Below are positions 38,965-47,941 of a stretch of DNA of 49,564 nucleotides, one piece after another; position 1 is the stretch's first letter, and every line of letters starts with the position of its first letter. Position numbers and translations under genes: made by a program. Location of the stretch: positions 1 through 49,564 of the forward strand of contig JAHRYP010000020.1 in NCBI GenBank assembly GCA_020622105.1. The letters are read 5' to 3'. The notes under the pieces were generated by a model. It ran no database searches, was not told where the DNA came from, and was given only the letters and a program-made list of their open reading frames with translations. The stretch comes from Methylotenera sp. (GTDB lineage: Bacteria > Pseudomonadota > Gammaproteobacteria > Burkholderiales > Methylophilaceae).

Positions 38965-39404
38965 TATGCTTTTCCAACTCTTTCATTTAGCAGTCCAAGA
39001 TAATGAGCTGAATCTAAAGGCACATTGTTGCGCTGCGAGTGCCAGATAGTTTCAGCCAGGCATTCGAGCAGATCATGCTGTGCGCTGTGTTTGTCAGCGT
39101 GTTTTTCTACTAATGTAGCATAAACTTTACTGATGCCGATAGGCTGGTTGATACTGACCTGCTCAATGACTGAGAGGTGCAGGCTGATATGCAGAAACGG
39201 ATTGGTTTCTCCCATTTCCGGAAAATACTGCTGACTCATATAGCGTTCCGGTGCGTCTAATATTGCATGATATTCCGGATGCATCTGTATGACTTCAACC
39301 GCAATCTTTTCTAAATCCGTCAGTGGGGAGTTTTGTTTGAATTTGGCCCATGCATCAAATAAAAATTGGCGTGCCTGATCTCGGCTAGGATTGTATAAGC
39401 TCAT
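38964..39404 (-). CDS. DUF1841 family protein
   Basis: 146 residues of the DUF1841 family: YNPSRDQARQFLFDAWAKF at the N-terminus, PEMGETNPFLHISLHLSVIE in the middle, and HDLLECLAETIWHSQRNNVP near the end. Helical, soluble, function unknown. It ends by a one-base overlap (TAGTG) with the sigma gene start, which implies translational coupling, and follows the FIST gene by 16 bases. Common beside nth in betaproteobacteria, so its tie to the sigma gene may be only positional. Confidence 0.87.
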   Translation of the reverse strand: MSLYNPSRDQARQFLFDAWAKFKQNSPLTDLEKIAVEVIQMHPEYHAILDAPERYMSQQYFPEMGETNPFLHISLHLSVIEQVSINQPIGISKVYATLVEKHADKHSAQHDLLECLAETIWHSQRNNVPLDSAHYLGLLNERVGKA

Positions 39405-39420
39405 ATTGAATACCGGCTAT

Positions 39421-40512
39421 CTATGTTGTCTTGGCGCTTGAAAATAAAGAAAGTACTGCAGAGTAAGGCAATAAGCGATTGTCGCCGTTAAGATAGGCAA
39501 TTTCACCATTACCATAAAAGCCTAATACTGGCATGTTTGGAAAAGTTTTGGTGATCACTTTCAAATCACGGTCTATGCCATTGTAAAAATATGGGCCTCT
39601 TCCCAGACAGGAAAACAACAATGCAAAATCTGGTGGGCAGCCAAGTTTTTCAGTCAGGTGGCTTGCCAGTATTGTAATGTCGGCTTCAGCAGCTGAGGTA
39701 GCACGTAAAGACCAGCTTAAAAATTGGCCAGCTTGTAGTGGCTGTGCCAGAGTAATGCTGCCATTATCCTCATCATAGCTGATAATCGTAGTTTGATTAA
39801 AATGGCCTTGTGTTATCGCTTCTGCACTGTCGGCATATAAGGCTACAATCAGATGTAGCGGTACAGTTTCATCACTCTTGCTGTGGGCTTTCCAAGCCTT
39901 TTGCAGCCCGTTCAGCGGAACTTGATGATTGAGTAGTTTAAGGTCAAATTGGTCTGTCAGCTGAATCTGTTGCGGTTGTGTGAGCAGTTGTACACCGTGT
40001 GAAGTCCCGGTAGCAATGTTGACGCCTGAGAAAAAGGCTTCAACATACCCTGATACCTCACCTTTGGCATTTTGCCATACTGAAAATGGGCCCTGACCAA
40101 TTGCATCCCCGGATACACCACCATAACGTCGATTGCTGTTATTAAGCCACGTGCTGTTAATGGCATTGGGCGCACTGAGTGTAAGCAAGGGCTGATTGCA
40201 GAAGTTGTTTTGTGGCAATTCGAGGCTTACACCGTCCCCGAACACCATGGCCGCCGCCGCAGGTGCATCTAGTACCCAGTCTTCTTCGGTAAAAATTCCG
40301 GTCGCAGAGCAGCCCATGACCTGCATGCAATTAGCAGCTTTGGCTGCTGCTTTAATGGCATCCTGCGGGTTACTCGCAAACTCTGATGTCAGTAACAGCA
40401 GCACGCTGCTGGCAATACTGATATCTGCCTTTTGCATGGCATTGGTCACGGCTTGTGCCGCTAAATCTGCAGAAGCTGTTTTACCTAATATGATGCTGGT
40501 TGCGACTTTCAT
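39421..40512 (-). CDS. FIST domain sensory protein
   Basis: 363 residues with FIST N and FIST C domains, a ligand-sensing module thought to bind small molecules such as amino acids. Seen: VMGCSATGIFTEEDWVLDAPAAAAMVFG in two parts of the N-domain, YGGVSGDAIGQG, and in the C-domain LLFSCLGRGPYFY followed by NMPVLGFYGNGEIA. There is no output domain, so it would act on a partner. It starts 2 bases after the nth stop, so it is co-transcribed with nth and the rsx genes. Confidence 0.9.
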   Translation of the reverse strand: MKVATSIILGKTASADLAAQAVTNAMQKADISIASSVLLLLTSEFASNPQDAIKAAAKAANCMQVMGCSATGIFTEEDWVLDAPAAAAMVFGDGVSLELPQNNFCNQPLLTLSAPNAINSTWLNNSNRRYGGVSGDAIGQGPFSVWQNAKGEVSGYVEAFFSGVNIATGTSHGVQLLTQPQQIQLTDQFDLKLLNHQVPLNGLQKAWKAHSKSDETVPLHLIVALYADSAEAITQGHFNQTTIISYDEDNGSITLAQPLQAGQFLSWSLRATSAAEADITILASHLTEKLGCPPDFALLFSCLGRGPYFYNGIDRDLKVITKTFPNMPVLGFYGNGEIAYLNGDNRLLPYSAVLSLFSSAKTT

Positions 40513-40514
40513 TG

Positions 40515-41177
40515 CTAATGCTGCAAAAAATTATCTGGCGCAGAGATGAACTCTTTCGCCTTGTATTCACATAAGTCTGCAATACAGCATTGGCCGCATT
40601 TTGGCTTGCGTGCTGTGCAGGTATAACGACCATGCAAGATTAACAGGTGATGTGCATCCTTCAGGTATTGTTTCGGAATGGTTTTGAGATATTTCTTTTC
40701 AACTTCGAGAACGGTTTTGCCGGGGGCAAGATTAATGCGATTGCCTAACCTGAATAAATGGGTATCCACTGCTATGGTAGGCTCGCCAAACGCGGTATTC
40801 AGAATGACATTGGCTGTTTTGCGGCCAACACCGGGTAGGGCCTCCAGCGCGGCACGGCTGTGAGGAACCTGCGACTGATGCTCGGCAATGAGTGTCTGGC
40901 AAGTCAGCAGTACATTCTTGGCTTTTGAGTGATAGAGGCCAATCGATTTGATATAGCTTTCCAGTCCATGCAGCCCTAGTGCCAGAATGGCTTCCGGCGT
41001 GTTGGCAACACTAAATAACTTATCTGTAGCGAGATTTACGCCTTTATCTGTAGCCTGTGCCGACAGTATCACCGCGATCAAGAGCTCAAAGGTGCTACTG
41101 TGTTTGAGCTCGGTGGTCGGGTTTGGAATGGCTACACTTAAGCGTCTGAAAATTTCTAGGCGTTGCTGAGCATTCAT
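40515..41177 (-). CDS. nth: Endonuclease III
   Basis: 220 residues. A bifunctional DNA glycosylase/AP lyase that removes oxidised pyrimidines. The helix-hairpin-helix LPGVGRKTANVILN carries the catalytic Lys near 120, the catalytic Asp is in VDTHLFRLGNR, and the four-Cys Fe-S cluster is C-x6-C-x2-C-x5-C near the C-terminus (residues about 188-204). It stands directly downstream of rsxE, a very common arrangement in gamma- and betaproteobacteria. Confidence 0.97.
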   Translation of the reverse strand: MNAQQRLEIFRRLSVAIPNPTTELKHSSTFELLIAVILSAQATDKGVNLATDKLFSVANTPEAILALGLHGLESYIKSIGLYHSKAKNVLLTCQTLIAEHQSQVPHSRAALEALPGVGRKTANVILNTAFGEPTIAVDTHLFRLGNRINLAPGKTVLEVEKKYLKTIPKQYLKDAHHLLILHGRYTCTARKPKCGQCCIADLCEYKAKEFISAPDNFLQH

Positions 41178-41206
41178 TAATTAACACTAACTGAGCGGGG
41201 GAGAAT

Positions 41207-41890
41207 TTAGTGATTAAGCACTGGTTTAAGGCTATTTTCCGGAGTGTCAGTTTTTTTGGCTTTTCTGACCTCGGCCCAGTTACGCAGCGCAATCAATGCA
41301 CCTAAGCCCAGAAAAGCTCCCGGCGGCAATACCGCAAGTAAGAAGCCATGGTAATCAGGGATCACAGTTAATACAAAGTGTTTGGCTTGCGGGCCAAATA
41401 CCAAGTCAAGGCCGGAGAATAGTGTGCCTTTGCCTATGATTTCACGCATGCCGCCCAGTAAACCCAATACCAGCGTTAGCCCTATACCCATCATAAAGCC
41501 ATCCAGTATAGAAGGTACGAAAGTGTTTTTTGCCGCAAAAGACTCAACACGCGCCAATACAATGCAATTCACTACGATAAGCGGAATGAATATGCCCAAC
41601 ACTTTATGTAGCGGGTGAGCAAAAGCGTTAATCGACATATCGATGATGCTTACCAGAGCTGCAATGATCAGAATAAATACCGGAACGCGGATCTCACTCG
41701 GCACCAGTTTGCGCACCGGTGATACGGCACCGTTTGAAGCTGCCATAACCAGTGCGGTCGCCAGACCTAAGCTGATGCCATTGACTGCGGTGGTGGTTAC
41801 TGCCAGAGTCGGGCACAGTCCAAGGAGCTGCACCACTCCGGGATTTTGCTTCCACAGTGCATTAACGGTGATTTCTTTATAGTTGCTCAT
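41207..41890 (-). CDS. rsxE: Electron transport complex subunit RsxE/RnfE
   Basis: 227 residues, about six membrane helices. NALWKQNPGVVQLLGLCPTLAVTTTAVN is the family beginning (given here in one split motif: WKQNPGVVQLLGLCP and LAVTTTAVNG), and LPLIVVNC-like IPLIVVNCIVLARVE follows. RsxE pairs with RsxA in the membrane core of the Rnf/Rsx complex that couples ferredoxin/NADH electron flow to ion gradients or keeps SoxR reduced. Two bases separate it from rsxG. Confidence 0.95.
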   Translation of the reverse strand: MSNYKEITVNALWKQNPGVVQLLGLCPTLAVTTTAVNGISLGLATALVMAASNGAVSPVRKLVPSEIRVPVFILIIAALVSIIDMSINAFAHPLHKVLGIFIPLIVVNCIVLARVESFAAKNTFVPSILDGFMMGIGLTLVLGLLGGMREIIGKGTLFSGLDLVFGPQAKHFVLTVIPDYHGFLLAVLPPGAFLGLGALIALRNWAEVRKAKKTDTPENSLKPVLNH

Positions 41891-41892
41891 GT

Positions 41893-42603
41893 TTAATCCT
41901 TATGCCCGGATTCATGTTCTGATGTTGATTGATGTTCTAGTTTCTGCTGCAGTTCATGCTGGTTCTGTTCATAAAACTGCAAGGCTTTTGCAACCGCCTT
42001 AACGACTGCACGCGGTGTAATGGTTGCACCAACCATATAATCAAATTTGCCACCGTCTTTTTTAACTTTCCATTGTTCGGCAGGTGTTTTTTCGACAGAT
42101 TCATTATCGAATAGTTTTATCCAGTTGCCATGTGCAATATCAATATAGTCGCCCAGCCCCGGTGTTTCTTTATGGGACAGCACACGCACGCCGCTGACTG
42201 TTCCGTCGGCGCGGATTGCAATTAGCAATTTGATATCGCCACTATAGCCATCATGGGCGATTGCTTCCAGTATTACCGCAGCAAACTTGTGATCCTGTTT
42301 GGCGATGTAAGCCTTACTTGGGGTTTTGTTGCCGAGTAAATCATTAGGTGCGATTTCGACCACGTTCTTTAACAAATTATTATCATCAGCGTCTTGTGTA
42401 TCATTTTTACTTTTAGGGTCGCCGTAATAATGTTGCTCAGGCAGAATCTGCCTGAATAATGCCAGTCGTGCTTCGGCTTCGCTTTTTTCAATCGGCTCCC
42501 GTGTAATATTAAATACGTAGGCAAGCATTGCCGTGCCAATTAAGGCAAAAGCAACCATGGTAACGGCAGTAACAGAGGTATGTTTAATCACGGTATCTGA
42601 CAT
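41893..42603 (-). CDS. rsxG: Electron transport complex subunit RsxG/RnfG
   Basis: 236 residues. One N-terminal membrane helix (about 12-34), then a periplasmic FMN-binding domain with VLSHKETPGLGDYIDIAHG and the flavin-attachment motif VGATITPRAV, whose Thr carries covalent FMN in the family. The frame opens upstream at TTG 42630, but ATG 42603 starts cleanly 7 bases after the rsxD stop and matches family length. An Asp-rich insertion (about 75-85) is local. Confidence 0.93.
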   Translation of the reverse strand: MSDTVIKHTSVTAVTMVAFALIGTAMLAYVFNITREPIEKSEAEARLALFRQILPEQHYYGDPKSKNDTQDADDNNLLKNVVEIAPNDLLGNKTPSKAYIAKQDHKFAAVILEAIAHDGYSGDIKLLIAIRADGTVSGVRVLSHKETPGLGDYIDIAHGNWIKLFDNESVEKTPAEQWKVKKDGGKFDYMVGATITPRAVVKAVAKALQFYEQNQHELQQKLEHQSTSEHESGHKD

Positions 42604-42610
42604 AAGTGGT

Positions 42611-43633
42611 TTAGTTCTTTGTATGACCAAAAACGCGTGGCTGCGTATGCATATCTATCAGCGGAACGCACATATTCATGATTAAAACGGCAAATGCGAC
42701 ACCATCCGGGTAACCGCCATACACCCGAATTAAATAGGTAAGCACGGCAACCCCCGCTGCGAAATACAGCTTGCCGCGTGGGGTAGTGGGGCCGCTGATC
42801 GGGTCGGTAATGATAAAAAAGGCGCATAGTATGGAAGCGCCGCTCATTAAATGAAATAGCGGGTTAGCAAAATGTGCCGGGTTAACTGTATAAAAAACTA
42901 ACGACATTGCTGCCAATGTAGCCAGAAATGCGGTAGGTAAATGCCAACTGATAATGCGCTGCTGAATCAGATACAAGCCGCCGAGCAGATAAGCCACAGT
43001 TACAAATTCGCCACCTTTTGCTCCCCATACTCCAAAAATAGGCGCCTGTGTGATGCTGGAAACTTCATGATTGAGCATGAGCTGGGTTTTTAAGTAATCC
43101 AGCGGCGTAGCAGAGGTGACAGCATCTATTTTCACATCTGTTGGCAGGGTGTTACTGAAAATAAAGTGCAGTTGATCCATGAAACCAAGCGGGGTTTGCG
43201 CCAGAATCAATGGTGCAGGCCATTTGGTCATGACGATAGGAAATGAGATAAGCAGTACCGCATAACCAACCATAGCCGGGTTGAATGGGTTGTAGCCGAG
43301 GCCACCGTAAAGTTGTTTGGCGATTACAATTGCGAATAATGTGCCCACGACCACTAGCCACCAAGGCGCTAGCGGCGGCAATGCCAGTGCCAGTAACAAT
43401 GCGGTAACGACTGCGCTTAAATCTGACAAATAGGGGCGAATTGGACGCTGGCGCAGTTTGAGTAACGCAGCTTCGGAAACCAGCGCGGTGAAAGTTGCCA
43501 GCACAATTGTGACTAAAATGCCGCCGCCGTAGATCCATACATAGGCAAAAATGCCGGGCACAAGTGCCAGCAGCACTTTAAGCATGATGATGCTGACGGC
43601 AGGCGCATCGGTGATATAAGGTGAACGGTTCAA
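42611..43633 (-). CDS. rsxD: Electron transport complex subunit RsxD/RnfD
   Basis: 340 residues with about nine membrane helices. Family segments: MNRSPYITDAPAVSIIM at the start, GGLGYNPFNPAMVGYAVLL, the covalent FMN-site region DAVTSATPLD, and the C-terminal FFIITDPISGPTTPRGK. It forms the membrane half of the Rsx complex together with RsxG. It lies 34 bases after the rsxC stop. Confidence 0.95.
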   Translation of the reverse strand: MNRSPYITDAPAVSIIMLKVLLALVPGIFAYVWIYGGGILVTIVLATFTALVSEAALLKLRQRPIRPYLSDLSAVVTALLLALALPPLAPWWLVVVGTLFAIVIAKQLYGGLGYNPFNPAMVGYAVLLISFPIVMTKWPAPLILAQTPLGFMDQLHFIFSNTLPTDVKIDAVTSATPLDYLKTQLMLNHEVSSITQAPIFGVWGAKGGEFVTVAYLLGGLYLIQQRIISWHLPTAFLATLAAMSLVFYTVNPAHFANPLFHLMSGASILCAFFIITDPISGPTTPRGKLYFAAGVAVLTYLIRVYGGYPDGVAFAVLIMNMCVPLIDMHTQPRVFGHTKN

Positions 43634-43667
43634 GTTTTTATCCTGGTAACAAGTGTGTTATTGCCCT

Positions 43668-45636
43668 TTAAGCTTCTGAATCCGAATCTTGCGCCTTGAC
43701 CGCTTGTTTTGCCTTTTCGCGGATAGCGTCAATTTCGCTGATTTCAGCTTTGACAGCTGGGCTGGCGTCTTCAACGTTCTTGGGAGCAATGCCGGCCTGT
43801 GCTGCGGCCAGTTTCTGTGCTTTTGCCCGTTCGATCGCTGCGGCAATCAGTGCCTGTTTGTCTTTTTTTGCTTGCTCAGCTTTTGCTTGTTCATCTTCAG
43901 TCTGTGCAGGTTTGCCACTTGCATCGGGTGCATCAGCAGTTATAGCATCTGATTTTTTCTGCGACTCACCAGCTTGCGCCGCAGCTGCTTTTAATGCTTT
44001 CGCACGCTCAATGGCAGCGGCAATAGCCGCTTTCTTCACATCATCTGTGTTTGTGCTGGATGCTGGTTGTTCGCTTTCTGTTGTAGCCGGTACAGCTTTA
44101 ACGTCTTCCGCTTTAGTGGGGGCTACTTTAGTACTTTCTGTTTTTGCACTTTCAGCTTTATTAGACGCCGCACGTTCGGCGTGCTTCTGGGCGCGCTCCA
44201 GTTTTTCGCGTTCAATTCGCGCCAGCCTGAACTCATTGCGCTCACGCGCAAGGTCAGCTGCTTCTTTGGCTTTATCGGCAGCAATAATCTCGCTTTTTGC
44301 GTAGCGGTAATATTGCACCAGCGGAATATTGCTTGGGCATACATAAGTGCAGCAGCCACATTCGATACAATCAAACAGATTATAGTCACGCGCCTTTTCA
44401 AAATTATCTGATTTTGAAAACCAGTAGAGTTCCTGCGGTTGCAGGTTTACCGGGCAGGCATCAGCACACCGTGCGCAGCGGATGCAAGGCATCGCTGGCG
44501 GCGGTGGTGCAAACAGGTTTGGCGTTGCAGCAATAATACAGTTCGCGGCCTTGGTGATCGGTACATCAATCGTCGGCAAATCAAAGCCCATCATCGGGCC
44601 ACCCATAATGAAATGTGTAGTACCTGACTGCACACCTCCTGCTGCATCTATTAATGTTTGCAGCGGTGTGCCAAACAGCACCTTAAAATTCTGTGGTGAG
44701 TTTACGCTACCCGTGATGGTAACAATACGGTCAATAGACGGTTCACCAAGTGCAAAGTAGCGATAAATAGCCAGCACGGTGGCTACGTTAAATACCTGTA
44801 TGCCGACATCGGTTGAACGTTTGTCATGCGGAATTTCAACGCCAGACACCAGATGAATCAGGCGGCGCGCATCGCCGCTCGGGTAAAGCGTAGGTACTAC
44901 CTTGACCGATGTCTCAGGCAAAGCCTTGCAGGCTTCGGTCATCGCGGCGGTTGCTTCCGGCTTGTTGTCTTCTATGCCGACAATGCAGTTTTCGGCACCG
45001 AGCAGAAATTTTACAATCTCCATACCTTTGACAATTTCATCTGCACGTTCGCGCATCAGCATGTCATCGCAGGTGATATAAGGCTCGCACTCTGCGGCAT
45101 TAAGGATCAAAGTGTGAACTTGGGATTTTCCATCGGCGCGCACTTTAATATGCGTTGGGAAAGTAGCACCGCCCAAACCAACAATGCCTGATGAGCGCAG
45201 GCTTGCCACTAATTCTTTTTTGTCGGTATTGCGCCAGTCTGTCGGCCGTAATGTCGTCCACTCATCCTTGCCGTCGGGCGTTAAGGTGATGCACATATCC
45301 GGTAAGCCGGATGGGTGCGGGATAATGGCTTCACTGATGGCAGTGACGGTGCCGGAGGTTGGCGCATGAATTGCAGCTGATACAGTACCTTCTGCCTCTG
45401 CCAGCATCTGGCCTTTCAGCACATGATCACCTACTTGTACTTTTGACTTTCGGAATGTAGCCTACATGCTGGCGCAGTGCAGAACAAGCTTGTGGAATCG
45501 CAAGTTTTGCAATAGGCAGAGTGGTAGATAGCTGTTTATGGCCTCTCCGGTGCACGCCACCATGAAATTTATGTATCAGCAGATCTGCAGTTTGGCCAAG
45601 AAGCAGTTTGCTGGCAAATTGAATAATAGAGTTCAT
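43668..45636 (-). CDS. rsxC: Electron transport complex subunit RsxC/RnfC, frame interrupted near N-terminus
   Basis: The N-terminus (from ATG 45636: [10 protein letters not shown], then [20 protein letters not shown]) lies in the rsxB frame. At four T on the plus strand (45441-45444) one base too many shifts the frame; removing it gives [15 protein letters not shown] and joins the 584-residue main frame (45422 down to 43668). That part has the FMN/NADH domain, two ferredoxin clusters in [12 protein letters not shown] and [12 protein letters not shown], and a long Ala/Lys-rich tail with two copies of an [12 protein letters not shown] repeat, usual in RsxC. As written, translation could restart at GTG 45422 without the N-terminal barrel-sandwich part. 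A sequencing error is a plausible cause. Confidence 0.85.
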
Positions 45637-46206
45637 GATTAAACGTGACTTATCTGCAGGCATTGCCTTGATTGGAATCACAGGGTATTTCCACTTCCAG
45701 TTATCAGGTGTTTCAGCAACAGGTTCCATGGTAATGCAGTCTACCGGGCATGGCGCCAGACATAGTTCGCAACCGGTACATTCTGAAGCGATAATGGTGT
45801 GCATGTGTTTTGCCGCGCCCAGAATTGCATCAACCGGGCAAGCCTGTATGCAAAGCGTACAGCCTATGCAGGTATTTTCATCAATAAAAGCCACGGCTTT
45901 GGGTTTGGGTAGTCCGTGCTCGGCATTGAGCGGCTTGTATTCCACCCCCATTAAGTCAGCCAGCTCGCGTGCGCCGGCATCGCCGCCGGGCGGGCAGTGG
46001 TTGATATCAGCTTCGCCTTTGGCAATTGCCGTCGCGTAGGGTTTGCAGCCGGGGTAGCCGCATTGTCCGCATTGTGTCTGTGGCAGTATTGCATCGATGC
46101 GAGCTACCAGCGGATCCCCCTCAACTTTGAATAGCAGTGCGGAAATGCCGAGCATAATGCCTAGCACCAAGGCTAGACCAAGCATAATGTAGAGAGCGGT
46201 TAACAT
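45427..46206 (-). CDS. rsxB: Electron transport complex subunit RsxB/RnfB (reads into rsxC)
   Basis: Residues 1-190 are a normal-length RsxB: an N-terminal membrane helix (3-27), the four-Cys cluster in [14 protein letters not shown], and two 4Fe-4S motifs [12 protein letters not shown] and [12 protein letters not shown]. The frame then has no stop and continues through residue 191 (Met, 45636) into what is plainly the RsxC N-terminus, ending at 45427 in KSTSR. A TAA two bases before this Met lies in another frame (GTT TAA TC ATG), suggesting that the native rsxB ended there and that a small indel near 45640-45650 removed the stop. Confidence 0.88.
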   Translation of the reverse strand: MLTALYIMLGLALVLGIMLGISALLFKVEGDPLVARIDAILPQTQCGQCGYPGCKPYATAIAKGEADINHCPPGGDAGARELADLMGVEYKPLNAEHGLPKPKAVAFIDENTCIGCTLCIQACPVDAILGAAKHMHTIIASECTGCELCLAPCPVDCITMEPVAETPDNWKWKYPVIPIKAMPADKSRLIMNSIIQFASKLLLGQTADLLIHKFHGGVHRRGHKQLSTTLPIAKLAIPQACSALRQHVGYIPKVKSTSR

Positions 46207-46229
46207 ATCACTGAATTTGTTATTTAAAG

Positions 46230-46823
46230 CTAATATTTATCAAGTCCGGCAAAACCCATAAATGCCAGACTCATGAGTGATGCGGTAACCATGGCGATTG
46301 CGGAGCCTTTAAAAACGGCCGGAACGTCAGCAGCTTCCAGTCTTTCGCGCATGGAAGCAAACAAAATCAATACCATTGAAAAGCCGACGGCGCCACCCAT
46401 GCCGAAAAATAATGATTCTAAAAAGCTGTGGCTGGATTGCGCGTTCAGCAGTGGAATGCCCAGTACTGCACAGTTGGTAGTGATGAGTGGTAAAAAGATA
46501 CCCAGTGCCTGATGTAATGGCGGGAAATTCTTTTCCATGACCATTTCAGTAAACTGCACGACGCCGGCAATGATTACAATAAACGATAGTGTGCGCAGAT
46601 ATACCAGGCCGTTTGGTTCGAGCAGATAATGATTGATACCCCAGCTTGTCATCGAGCCTATGCTCAATACAAAAGCAGTGGCGCCGGCCATGCCGATAGA
46701 AGCTTCCAGTTTTTTAGAAACCCCCATGAATGGGCACAGACCAAGGATTTTTACCAGTACGATATTATTTACCAGTACCGTGCCAATCAAAATCATGATG
46801 TAGTGATGCAAATCAAAAGTCAT
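46230..46823 (-). CDS. rsxA: Electron transport complex subunit RsxA/RnfA
   Basis: 197 residues, six membrane helices. The segments [31 protein letters not shown] and [17 protein letters not shown] match the RsxA family closely. RsxA and RsxE together bind a membrane Fe-S cluster. The frame opens at TTG 46844, but ATG 46823 (MTFDLHHY) aligns with the start of E. coli RsxA. It is the first gene of the minus-strand rsxABCDGE-nth run and diverges from dapA. Confidence 0.95.
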   Translation of the reverse strand: MTFDLHHYIMILIGTVLVNNIVLVKILGLCPFMGVSKKLEASIGMAGATAFVLSIGSMTSWGINHYLLEPNGLVYLRTLSFIVIIAGVVQFTEMVMEKNFPPLHQALGIFLPLITTNCAVLGIPLLNAQSSHSFLESLFFGMGGAVGFSMVLILFASMRERLEAADVPAVFKGSAIAMVTASLMSLAFMGFAGLDKY

Positions 46824-47032
46824 ATTGAATTGTTCTGCCAACAAGAGAGTATATGCAAGCTGGAATTATACCGTTTTTGTTACTATGCTGATTCAATAAA
46901 GCACAGTAAAAGCATTAAGATGCGTAAATATATTTAGTGCATATAAATAGCTTATAAGTTTACGAATAGAGTGTGTTTATTTATTCGGCTTTTAAGTTAA
47001 AATGGAATATTATAAATTGTTTTAGGTTTGCT

Positions 47033-47908
47033 ATGTTGCAAGGCAGTTTAGTTGCTATTGTTACGCCGATGTTTGAAGATGGGCGTTTGGATATTCCATC
47101 ATTAAAAGCACTGATTGATTTTCATATTGATCAGGGTACTGATGGTATCGTTATTGTGGGTACTACCGGGGAGTCACCTACGGTGGATTTTGATGAGCAT
47201 TGCCTGTTGATTGAAACTGCCGTGAGTCAGGTAAATCGACGCGTTCCGGTTATCGCTGGAACTGGTGCCAATTCAACTAGAGAAGCTATTGAATTAACAA
47301 AAAAAGCCAAAGATCTCGGTGTAGATGCCTGCCTGCTGGTAGCACCATACTATAACAAACCTACGCAAGAGGGTTTATATCAGCACTTTAAAGCGGTGGC
47401 TGATGCAGTTGATATTCCGCAACTCCTATATAACGTACCCGGCCGCACTGGTTGTGATATCAGCAATGACACAACCCTGCGTCTGGCTGCGCATCCTAAT
47501 ATTGTAGGTATTAAGGATGCGACTGGTGGTATTGAGCGTGGTACAGATTTATTGTTAAAAGCACCAAAAGATTTTGCCGTATTCAGTGGCGATGACGCAA
47601 CAGCAATGCCGCTTATGTTATTAGGCGCGCGCGGAGTGATTTCTGTAACCGCTAATGTGGCGCCAAAATTAATGCATGAGATGTGCGTTTCTGCTAAGGC
47701 GGGCGATGTTAAGGCTGCTTGTGAAATCAATGGTAAGCTGTTTGCATTACATCAAAAACTATTCGTTGAAGCTAATCCAATCCCGGTGAAATGGGTACTA
47801 CAGCAAATGGGTATGATTAAAACCGGTATCCGTTTACCGCTAGTAAATTTGTCAGCCCAGTATCACGATGTATTGCGCGCAGCTTGCAAAACAGCCCACA
47901 TTCTTTAA
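47033..47908 (+). CDS. dapA: 4-hydroxy-tetrahydrodipicolinate synthase
   Basis: 291 residues, a class I aldolase that condenses pyruvate and aspartate semialdehyde in lysine and peptidoglycan synthesis. Seen: [14 protein letters not shown] at the start, GTTGESPT (pyruvate-carboxylate site), the catalytic Tyr in [11 protein letters not shown] and the Schiff-base Lys in [10 protein letters not shown]. The frame opens at 46973, but the first 20 residues are unlike the family; ATG 47033 after TTTAGG is the expected start. bamC follows after 33 bases. Confidence 0.97.
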   Translation: MLQGSLVAIVTPMFEDGRLDIPSLKALIDFHIDQGTDGIVIVGTTGESPTVDFDEHCLLIETAVSQVNRRVPVIAGTGANSTREAIELTKKAKDLGVDACLLVAPYYNKPTQEGLYQHFKAVADAVDIPQLLYNVPGRTGCDISNDTTLRLAAHPNIVGIKDATGGIERGTDLLLKAPKDFAVFSGDDATAMPLMLLGARGVISVTANVAPKLMHEMCVSAKAGDVKAACEINGKLFALHQKLFVEANPIPVKWVLQQMGMIKTGIRLPLVNLSAQYHDVLRAACKTAHIL

Positions 47909-47941
47909 CGTAATACTTAAGATTTAAACAAAGAGGTTTTA

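Noticed and set aside
43696-44304. Plus-strand open frame of 202 codons rich in Ala and Ser
   Set aside because: Antisense to the Ala/Lys-rich tail of rsxC, where the codon pattern opens all frames.
45420-45450. Programmed +1 frameshift in rsxC
   Set aside because: No slow codon or stop codon at the shift site as in known +1 sites, and similar homopolymer indels occur elsewhere in the window; sequence error or mutation is simpler.
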